NCBI GenBank assembly: GCA_903832475.1
Contig: CAILBQ010000131.1
Coordinates: 1 to 12,348, forward strand
Length of the DNA stretch: 12,348 bases
Direction: 5' to 3'
Source of the DNA: an uncultured Acidobacteriota bacterium
GTDB lineage: Bacteria > Acidobacteriota > Terriglobia > Terriglobales > Acidobacteriaceae
Part shown: positions 6,915-12,348 of the stretch, piece by piece
How the letters are laid out: every line of letters starts with the position of its first letter
Numbering within the stretch: position 1 is the stretch's first letter
The notes under the pieces: generated by a model
Seen by the model: the letters and a program-made list of their open reading frames with translations, nothing else
Databases searched by the model: none
What the model was told of the DNA's origin: nothing
Position numbers and translations under genes: made by a program

Positions 6915-7730
6915 TTAACTCAACACGCTCGCCTCAACCGGAACCTTTAGCCGCACCAGCCGCGCGGCAATCTCGCCCCAGTAACTCTGCCGCGGCCTCC
7001 GGAAAGGCTCGTTATGCCGCAACTCCGGCACAATCATCAACTCGACATCCTCTCCACAGCAACCGGCGATCTCCGACGCCATCCTCACCGGAAACAGCCG
7101 ATCCTTCGCCCCATGCACAATCAGCACCGGCAGCTTGCACCCCGCCAGCGATTCCTCCGCACTCCAGATCGCCGGAGCCAGGAACCTCAAAGCCCGAGGC
7201 AGCACCACCTCGCAGGCCGCCTCTCGAAACGAAGTAAACGCCGCACACATCACCAGCGACGCCGCATCCACCTGCTGCAATATCGCCGCCGCAATCCCGC
7301 TCCCCATCGAAAAACCCAGCAGCGACACCGGCCGCCCGCCGGCCAGCTTTTGCAAATGTTCAAACGAAGCAATGGCATCCAGCTCAAACTGCCCCCAGTC
7401 CGCCTGCCCCGTACTGCGCCCATATCCCGAGTAATCGAACACCAGCGAAGCCGTCCCGTTCGCCGCCAGCATCCGCTGCACCGGCAGCCATCGGTCCACC
7501 GTCTCCCCGATTCCGTGACAGATCAATACCGCGGCATGCATCTGCCCCACGGCAGGCTGCACAAACACCGCGTCCAGCAAGTTCGCGCCACTCGCAATCC
7601 GATGCCGTGTCGCAGAAGCTTCCTTCGTGCTCAGGTCATAACCGGCTCGCGACCTTCCTAGGAGCCAATTTTTGACGTCCATCACGCGGCAGATCAACGT
7701 GAGGGTGAATTTGAAGAGAAACTTCTGCAT
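6915..7730 (-). CDS. Alpha/beta hydrolase (serine hydrolase)
   Basis: 271 residues with the alpha/beta-hydrolase fold. The oxyanion-hole region HGIGE is at 72-76, FDYSGYGRS at 98-106 follows the expected strand, and the nucleophile elbow GFSMGS places Ser141. The acid is Asp210 in VHGAKDRLFP and the base His239 in PELRHNEPF. The layout resembles the dienelactone-hydrolase/BEM46-like esterases, but the substrate cannot be read from sequence. There is no convincing signal peptide; the first 17 residues are hydrophobic and basic (MQKFLFKFTLTLICRVM), and a second in-frame Met at residue 17 could be the true start, since neither start has a strong Shine-Dalgarno. The gene stands alone between its own terminator and a 115-bp gap. 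Confidence 0.87.
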   Translation of the reverse strand: MQKFLFKFTLTLICRVMDVKNWLLGRSRAGYDLSTKEASATRHRIASGANLLDAVFVQPAVGQMHAAVLICHGIGETVDRWLPVQRMLAANGTASLVFDYSGYGRSTGQADWGQFELDAIASFEHLQKLAGGRPVSLLGFSMGSGIAAAILQQVDAASLVMCAAFTSFREAACEVVLPRALRFLAPAIWSAEESLAGCKLPVLIVHGAKDRLFPVRMASEIAGCCGEDVELMIVPELRHNEPFRRPRQSYWGEIAARLVRLKVPVEASVLS

Positions 7731-7845
7731 CTACCCAGTGTAGCTGAACAATTCACCAAAAATTGACACATGCGACACCGCTTCGCCCTTCGTTGCGCGT
7801 GATCAGACGACCGCACAGAAGCTCACTGAGCCCCCTCACAAATCG

Positions 7846-8403
7846 TTAACGAACGGCGCTCGTCGCCCCCACCAGCTCATCGAACAACCCCCGGTAGCGA
7901 ATCATCGCCGTGCGCAATTCCTCCGTGCTCGATTCCCCCCGCCCGGCTCGCACCATCACCTCGTGCGCCGACCGGAAATCCCCCATCATCCCTGCATGGC
8001 TTACCGACAGGTACTCGGCATTCTGCTCAAAGCTGGCCGCCGGATATCCCCGCGCCTGCAACAGCGAAGAGACCAGCTCGTCCGCCTCGATCAGCGCACC
8101 CTTGGGATGATCCACAAACCGCGCCTGCACCGCATTCCAATCCGCCAGGAAACGGTCCCGCTGCGCCGGCATCAGCTCGCGCAGTTTCAACTTCTCAACC
8201 TCCGCCTCTCGCTTTTCCAGCCGCGCATGCGCCTTGTCCGCTCCCAGCTCGCGCACCGTTCTGTCGTACTCGGTCCCAAATCGCTGTTGCAGCCTGGCTT
8301 TCTTGCGGCTCTGCAAAATCACCCCAATCACAATCAGGATCACGACAACAATCCCGACCAGTACCGCAATCGTCACCGGATTCGAAAAATCAATCTGCTG
8401 CAT
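7846..8403 (-). CDS. Single-pass membrane protein of an uncharacterised family
   Basis: 185 residues from MQQIDFSNPV. A long transmembrane helix covers about 10-30, followed by a basic SRKKAR segment, so the C-terminal part is probably cytoplasmic. That part holds a charged, probably coiled region (45-80, RFGTEYDRTVRELG...EKREAEVEKLKL). Then come ADWNAVQARFVDHPKGALIEAD and a C-terminal helical stretch ending TEELRTAMIRYRGLFDELVG. I recognise this as a recurring hypothetical-protein family in Acidobacteriota and Actinobacteria, with no role known to me. The second ATG (8403) is chosen over the first (8409): GGAG lies 6 bases before it but touches the earlier ATG. The gene is divergent from the SRPBCC gene. 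Confidence 0.78.
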   Translation of the reverse strand: MQQIDFSNPVTIAVLVGIVVVILIVIGVILQSRKKARLQQRFGTEYDRTVRELGADKAHARLEKREAEVEKLKLRELMPAQRDRFLADWNAVQARFVDHPKGALIEADELVSSLLQARGYPAASFEQNAEYLSVSHAGMMGDFRSAHEVMVRAGRGESSTEELRTAMIRYRGLFDELVGATSAVR

Positions 8404-8568
8404 CGCCATCTCCTCTGCTGTGACCAGGCCGGAATCAGCGGGCTCTTGCTTCAGCCCTCACTTCAACCGCCGCCATCTGCGCAGTGAGTATTGAACGATC
8501 GCAGTTGCACCGGCTGCACCGAATTGCTCAAGCACCTCCTGCGACGCTCTCCTGAAATTCTGAACAAA

Positions 8569-8627
8569 TACTTAAGTTTTCACTTGACAATGATCCCGAA
8601 GCGGCCGATACTCAAGCTCGTACTTAA
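8569..8627 (+). promoter_or_regulatory. Sigma-70 promoter of the SRPBCC gene, flanked by TACTTAA sites
   Basis: A perfect -35 TTGACA (8584-8589) is followed after exactly 17 bp by GATACT (8607-8612), a 4-of-6 match to TATAAT. Transcription should begin near 8619, giving a leader of about 60 bases. Two direct copies of TACTTAA (8569-8575 and 8621-8627) sit 52 bp apart, close to five helical turns, one upstream of -35 and one at about +2. The first is part of the perfect 8-bp palindrome ACTTAAGT (8570-8577). Their placement suits a repressor, possibly the ArsR protein encoded downstream. Confidence 0.7.
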
Positions 8628-8678
8628 CTAACCACCCGGACTCGCCCGACAACCGACCCTCCGGATGAGGAGCCTGAC

Positions 8679-9164
8679 ATGCCCACTACCGCCGCTTCCG
8701 CCAGCGTCAGCCACGCCACCTTCACCATCGAGCGCAGCTTCCCCGTCGCCCCCGGCCGCGTCTTCGCCGCCTTCGCCGATCCCAACAAAAAGCGTCGCTG
8801 GTTTGCCGCGGGCGCCGGACACGCCGTCACCGAACCCCTCCAGATGGACTTCCAGGTCGGCGGCCGCGAACACACCGAGCGCCTCATCCACGGCGACCCC
8901 ATCGACGGCGCCCAGCTCGCCAACGACACCGTCTTCCTCGACATCCTCCCCGACGCGCGCATCGTTCTCGCCTACACCATGTCCGTCAACGGCACGCGCA
9001 TCTCATCGTCCCTTGCCACCTTCGAACTCCAACCCTCCCCCGAAGGCACGCGTCTCGTTTTCACCGACCAGGGCGCCTACTTCGAAAACTCAGACGGGCA
9101 AGAAATCCGCAAGCAAGGCTGGACCACCATCCTCAACAGCCTCGCCGCAGAACTCGCCACCTAG
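8679..9164 (+). CDS. SRPBCC (AHSA1/START-like) domain protein
   Basis: 161 residues, almost all one SRPBCC domain of the AHSA1 type, a helix-grip fold with a hydrophobic pocket. Visible hallmarks are the first strand IERSFPVAPGRVFAAFADP (17-35), the RRWF segment (39-42), FQVGGREHT (58-66), TFELQPSPEGTRLVFTDQG (114-132) and the long C-terminal helix KQGWTTILNSLAAELA. In bacteria these proteins usually occur beside an ArsR-type regulator; substrates are mostly unknown, and a chaperone-cofactor role is known only for eukaryotic Aha1. GAGGAG 6 bases before the ATG and the promoter at 8584-8612 support the start. Its likely partner regulator lies downstream beyond a repeat array. Confidence 0.88.
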   Translation: MPTTAASASVSHATFTIERSFPVAPGRVFAAFADPNKKRRWFAAGAGHAVTEPLQMDFQVGGREHTERLIHGDPIDGAQLANDTVFLDILPDARIVLAYTMSVNGTRISSSLATFELQPSPEGTRLVFTDQGAYFENSDGQEIRKQGWTTILNSLAAELAT

Positions 9165-9621
9165 CGGCTCTCGCCCTCGCCCTTCTTTCTGTCATCCCCC
9201 TCAGGGAAATCTGCCTTTGCCTTTGCCTTTGCCTTTGCTTTTGCTTTTGCTTTTGCCCTTGCTTTTCTTTCTGTCAGTCCCCTCAGGGGAATCTGCTTCT
9301 GCCTTTGCCTTTGCTTTGCCTTTGCCTTTGCCTTTGCCCCTGCTTTTCTTTCTGTCATCCCCCTCAAGGGAATCTGCTTCTGCCTTTGCTTCTGCTTCTG
9401 CCTTTGCTTTTGCTTTTGATCTTGCTTTTCTTTCTGTCATTCCCCTCAGGGGAATCTGCTTCTGCTTTTGCCTTTGCCCTTGCTTTTGCCCCTGCTTTTC
9501 TTTCCGTCATTCCCTCCGGGGAATCTGCTTCTCCACCCCTCACCAATAACCGATCGAGAGCGAACCGCAGCAAAGTCGCACGACTCGCAGTTGCTCCACC
9601 ACACATCGCAGAAAGAAAACC
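9165..9621. other. 457-bp gap between SRPBCC and arsR genes, mostly repeat array
   Basis: Positions 9191-9527 are the tandem array described separately. The flank 9528-9621 shows no recognisable promoter or terminator; the arsR ribosome-binding site is weak (AGAAAG). With no intrinsic terminator after the SRPBCC gene, read-through into arsR across the array is possible. Confidence 0.6.
9191..9527. repeat. Tandem array of five palindromic cores separated by hexamer tracts
   Basis: Five cores start at 9191, 9273, 9354, 9436 and 9506, that is at intervals of 82, 81, 82 and 70 bp. Each is 22-23 bp, begins GTCA and ends ATCTG; the best copy (9436-9458) contains ATTCCCCTCAGGGGAAT, a 7-bp stem with a 3-base loop. 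The intervening tracts (59, 58, 59 and 47 bp) are built of YYTTTGC-like hexamers (mostly CTTTTGC and CCTTTGC) and, before cores two to five, end in TGCTTTTCTTTCT or TGCTTTTCTTTCC. The last tract is exactly two hexamers shorter and the second lacks one base. Core five has the changed centre CCCTCCGGGG but can still form a 6-bp stem. The same core lies at 1843-1865. Confidence 0.9.
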
Positions 9622-9972
9622 ATGCCCCGCACACCATCGCTCGCGCAACCGCAACCCGGCATCCACCTCATCTTCCACGCCCTCGGCGACCCCACCCGCC
9701 GCGCCATCGTGGAAAAGCTGAGCGAAGGACCCACCTCCGTCACCCAGCTCACCCTCCCCTTTCCCATCAGCATGGCCGCCATTGTCCAGCACCTTCAGGT
9801 GCTCGAACAAAGCGGCCTCGTCCGCACAGAAAAAACCGGCCGCGTCCGCACCTGCCGCATCGAACCCCGCGGCTTCACTCTCCTCGAACAATGGGTTCGC
9901 GATCGTCGCACCCTCTGGGAGAAACGCTTCGACGAACTCGCCAACATCCTCAACGAAGAAGACGCAGAGTGA
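9622..9972 (+). CDS. ArsR/SmtB family transcriptional regulator
   Basis: 116 residues forming a compact winged helix. ALGDPTRRAIVEKLSEGPTSV (20-40) is the typical ArsR opening, the recognition helix falls in ISMAAIVQHLQVLEQSGL (49-66), and the wing is VRTEKTGRVRTCRIEPRGF (67-85). The ELCVCDL metal-binding motif of ArsR/SmtB is absent and the only Cys is at 78, so this belongs to the non-metal-sensing type that typically regulates SRPBCC/AHSA1 genes. Unusually it lies downstream of, rather than immediately next to, its SRPBCC partner, with a 457-bp repeat-filled gap between. It ends 7 bp from the convergent cytochrome gene. Likely target is the promoter of the SRPBCC gene (inference). Confidence 0.88.
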   Translation: MPRTPSLAQPQPGIHLIFHALGDPTRRAIVEKLSEGPTSVTQLTLPFPISMAAIVQHLQVLEQSGLVRTEKTGRVRTCRIEPRGFTLLEQWVRDRRTLWEKRFDELANILNEEDAE

Positions 9973-9979
9973 ACCCTCC

Positions 9980-10279
9980 CTACTTCAGGCTCTTCACAAA
10001 CGCCGCCAGCCCCTTGGCCTGCTCCGGCGTCAGCCCGGCTATCGGCTTCACATGCGGAGCTTTCGTTCCCCCGCCATCGGTCAACAGCGTCGCGATCTCC
10101 GCCTCCGTCTTCGTCGTCCCCGCCAGCTTCGCTCCCAGGTGTGGCTTGCCCTGCCCCTGGTCGCCATGGCACACCGAACACTTCGTCTTGTAAAGCGCCG
10201 CTGCGTCCTGCCCAAACAAAGGCGCTGAAACAAAAGTCAAAACTCCAACCATCAAAACAACCGTCAATTTCGTCTTCAT
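9980..10279 (-). CDS. Small secreted monohaem cytochrome c lacking Met ligand
   Basis: 99 residues. A signal peptide (1 to about 24, MKTKLTVVLMVGVLTF...LFGQ) is followed by a single haem-binding motif CSVCH (34-38) and a class-I-like C-terminal helix, LTPEQAKGLAAFVKSLK. In class I cytochromes a Met in the GxxMP segment provides the second haem ligand; here that segment reads GGGTKAPHVKP, with Ala in the Met position and His76 just after the Pro. No Met occurs after residue 10, so the predicted mature protein has none. His76 or His47 might be the sixth ligand, or the haem may be five-coordinate. The ATG at 10279 is supported by GAGG 5 bases upstream; the earlier GTG at 10309 overlaps the preceding gene. 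It lies 22 bp after the multihaem cytochrome gene and should be cotranscribed, probably as its periplasmic electron partner. Confidence 0.88.
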   Translation of the reverse strand: MKTKLTVVLMVGVLTFVSAPLFGQDAAALYKTKCSVCHGDQGQGKPHLGAKLAGTTKTEAEIATLLTDGGGTKAPHVKPIAGLTPEQAKGLAAFVKSLK

Positions 10280-10301
10280 TGCATCCTCTTTCTCAAAACC
10301 A

Positions 10302-12347
10302 TCAATCACTGCCCGGCTCCGCGGCCGGCTTCAGCGAAGGAGAAGGCTTCTCAACCCGATCCGCACCACTCCCACCCGCCGCGCCCGGACCACTCGTACC
10401 GCTCGGCGCCGCCACGCCCGGCTCCACGCTCGCCAGCGTGGCCGCGTCCAACCCATGCTCCTCGCGATAGTGTTCCACCGGCATCTTCCCGTCGCGCCAC
10501 GCCCAGTTCATCGGGTACACATCCGGATCGAAAATGACCTGGTAGAAATGCCAGACAACGATCGCCAGCGTCGCCAGAATCGCCTCATAAAAATGCACCG
10601 CCGTTGCCCCATCCAGCCATGCCCGATGCAGCAGATTCCCCACCAGCACCTTGGCCCACAGCATGATCCCCGTCACCGCCATCAGCACCGTGCCCCACAC
10701 CAGCGCCCAGTACTCCGCTTTCTCCGCATAATTGAATCGCCCAAACTCCGGCCGCTTTCCGCCCCAGCCCAGCCAGTACCGCATCGCGCTCAGCGCGTCC
10801 CACACGTCCTTCGGCCCCGGCACCAGGTCCCACACCAGCCGCCGCCCGTCCTTGCTCAGTAGCGCGTAGAACACGTGGTAAACTCCCGCCGCGATCAACG
10901 CCACCCCCGCCACCCGGTGCACCACGCTGCGCAGCCTCTCCCCCATTCCCAGCATCTCCGCAAACCACGACTCCGGAAACTTCAGCGCAAACCCCGTCAC
11001 CACCAGCACCACAAAGCTCACCAGCAGCACTCCATGCTGCCAGCGCTGGTTCGTCGTCATCCGCACCACCACCGGCCCCCGCGCCTTGCGCATGGCCAGC
11101 GCCTTGCCCCGCCACAGAATTGCGTTATGCAGCAGCATCCCGCCAATCACCAGCACGATCAGCGCCACATAAATCCGCGTCACCCACAGCACCGCCAGCG
11201 ATCCCCCGTCGCCTGAACCACCGCCCCTGCGGAACAGCCCGCCGCTGGCAAGAAACTTCCCGTTCCCCGCCCCGCCGCCATCCACGTGCACCTTGCTCAG
11301 CGTGAACTTCCTCGTCACCCCCTGGTGGCACTTCCCACACGTCGCATCCAGATTCGCCGCATTGATCGTCGACCTCGGGTCCGAAGACGGCAGAATATTG
11401 TGCACCCCGTGGCAACTCGCGCAATTGGCCACCACCATCGATCCGCCGCTTGACGCCAGCCCGTGGTAGCTATCGAGATAGGTTGAAACCCGGTTCCCCG
11501 CCACCCCCAGCTCCCGCGACAGCCGTACTCCCTCATGACACCGCGCACACGTCGTCCGCGCCACATTCTGCTCCGCCACTGAAGAAGTCGGATCCAGGTG
11601 ATTCTTGATGGAGTGAATCCCGTGGCAGTCCGTGCACACCGGCGCCAGCCCGTTCCCCCTGGCCGCCGCCTGCCCGTGAATGCTCTGCGTGTAAGCCGCT
11701 GCCACCGTCCCGTGGCACTTCCCGCAAGTCGCAGGCACATTGAACTTCGAAATCGGCGACCCCGGATCGTTGGCCGGCAGCGTCTCGTGCGCCCCATGGC
11801 AATCCGTGCACACCGCCGCCGTCTTCGACCCCTTGGCAATAGCCTTCCCGTGCACGCTCTCCTGGTACGAAACAAAGGCCTGCGAACTCGCCCCGCTCGC
11901 TTCCATCAAAAACTTCTGCCCATGGCATCGCCCGCACGTCGCCGGAATATTCGCATGCGCGACCGGCGAAGCCGCATCGCTGCCCGCCAGGATCGTGTGC
12001 ACCCCGCCGTGGCAGTCTTCGCACTGGGCCGCCGGCGTCCCATCCGCCTTGCGCGCCTTGGCATGAAAGCTGTGTTTGTATGCCTGGTCCTCGTCCGCGT
12101 GGCACTGTACGCACGCCACCTTCTTCGGCGTCGTCTCATGCGGCTCCGCCTTCACATCCGTGTGGCAATCCACACAAGCGAAAACCCCGCCATGCACCGA
12201 GTGCTTGAACTTTTCCGCATCCACCTGCAAACTGATCGTCTTGCCGTTGAAATCCTTGGTCAGCGCCGCATCCGCATGACACGCCAGGCAATCGTCATTC
12301 TTCGGCTTCCGCGCCGCCCACCCAGTACTCAACATCAGGGAGAACAA
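10302..12347 (-). CDS. CbcL-like multihaem cytochrome c fused to b-type cytochrome membrane domain (5' end beyond window)
   Basis: 681 codons visible; the start and most of the signal peptide lie beyond the right edge. Eleven CXXCH haem c motifs begin at visible residues 20, 58, 79, 109, 138, 180, 208, 238, 267, 309 and 337. From 109 to about 357 they follow a repeated module: CxxCHGxH, DPxS, TCxxCH, then a SxHG His, repeated about four times. A Gly-rich linker (357-382) leads to five transmembrane helices (about 383-411, 437-456, 474-497, 546-568, 583-607). His407, 438, 477, 491, 585 and 600 in or next to the helices are candidates for two b-haems, as in FdnI/HydC-type cytochrome b. A Pro/Ala/Gly-rich tail follows from about 640. 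The architecture matches Geobacter CbcL, an inner-membrane quinol oxidase feeding periplasmic cytochromes. The inferred role is electron exchange between the quinone pool and periplasmic acceptors; direction and final acceptor are unknown. Residues before TGWAARKPKNDDC look like the end of a signal peptide. Confidence 0.9.
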   Translation of the reverse strand: MFSLMLSTGWAARKPKNDDCLACHADAALTKDFNGKTISLQVDAEKFKHSVHGGVFACVDCHTDVKAEPHETTPKKVACVQCHADEDQAYKHSFHAKARKADGTPAAQCEDCHGGVHTILAGSDAASPVAHANIPATCGRCHGQKFLMEASGASSQAFVSYQESVHGKAIAKGSKTAAVCTDCHGAHETLPANDPGSPISKFNVPATCGKCHGTVAAAYTQSIHGQAAARGNGLAPVCTDCHGIHSIKNHLDPTSSVAEQNVARTTCARCHEGVRLSRELGVAGNRVSTYLDSYHGLASSGGSMVVANCASCHGVHNILPSSDPRSTINAANLDATCGKCHQGVTRKFTLSKVHVDGGGAGNGKFLASGGLFRRGGGSGDGGSLAVLWVTRIYVALIVLVIGGMLLHNAILWRGKALAMRKARGPVVVRMTTNQRWQHGVLLVSFVVLVVTGFALKFPESWFAEMLGMGERLRSVVHRVAGVALIAAGVYHVFYALLSKDGRRLVWDLVPGPKDVWDALSAMRYWLGWGGKRPEFGRFNYAEKAEYWALVWGTVLMAVTGIMLWAKVLVGNLLHRAWLDGATAVHFYEAILATLAIVVWHFYQVIFDPDVYPMNWAWRDGKMPVEHYREEHGLDAATLASVEPGVAAPSGTSGPGAAGGSGADRVEKPSPSLKPAAEPGSD

Positions 12348-12348
12348 C

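Noticed and set aside
7731..7845. Short inverted repeats CAATT/AATTG and GCTC/GAGC in the gap before the hydrolase gene
   Set aside because: Stems of 4-5 bp are expected by chance, and neither is followed by a T-run in the relevant direction.
9161..9440. Minus-strand open frames rich in Lys-Ala-Lys-Ala, resembling histone H1-like or DNA-compaction proteins
   Set aside because: They are the opposite strand of the hexamer array. The frames shift from unit to unit, no ribosome-binding site is seen, and the same pattern appears in a non-coding stretch upstream of ffh.
9191..9527. CRISPR array (regular 23-bp cores with 58-59 bp spacers)
   Set aside because: The spacers are homologous hexamer tracts rather than unique sequences, the cores vary, and no cas gene is in the window.

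Overview
The window looks like chromosomal DNA from a GC-rich member of the Acidobacteriota, probably class Terriglobia. This is an inference. It rests on a TonB-dependent receptor with an N-terminal carboxypeptidase-regulatory-like domain, a single-pass 185-residue protein of a family I associate with these genomes, the pairing of AHSA1/SRPBCC and ArsR genes, and intergenic repeats built around GTCAT(T/C)CC...GGAATCTG. No rRNA, tRNA, IS element, phage gene or CRISPR array was found.

Layout, left to right. A 5' fragment of an AAA/SMC-like ATPase (minus, low GC) follows ffh (minus), the GTPase of the signal recognition particle. Next is a 472-bp gap holding a repeat locus. Then ridA-like and secreted DinB-like genes form a plus-strand pair. 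They converge, through a GC-rich hairpin, on a minus-strand pair: a MarR regulator followed by an unknown multi-pass membrane protein, with a 16-bp palindrome between them that may be the MarR operator. Further right on the minus strand are an 804-residue TonB-dependent receptor, a rho-independent terminator, an alpha/beta hydrolase and a single-pass membrane protein. A good sigma-70 promoter then drives an SRPBCC (AHSA1-like) gene on the plus strand. Its usual partner, an ArsR regulator, lies 457 bp downstream, separated by a tandem array of about 82-bp units. The window ends with a minus-strand redox operon: a large multihaem c-type cytochrome fused to a b-type cytochrome membrane domain (11 CXXCH motifs visible, start just outside the window), followed 22 bp later by a small secreted monohaem cytochrome c.

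Two things stand out. First, the redox operon: the large protein has the architecture of Geobacter CbcL (periplasmic multihaem domain plus a FdnI/HydC-type quinone-facing membrane domain). Its small partner has no methionine at all in the predicted mature protein, so it cannot use the standard His/Met haem ligation. Second, the repeat family: a 23-bp palindromic core alternates with pyrimidine-rich hexamer tracts, is arranged with near-constant spacing in the SRPBCC-ArsR gap, and recurs upstream of ffh next to a separate 30-bp higher-order repeat. The remaining genes are typical single genes and pairs with no evident common pathway.
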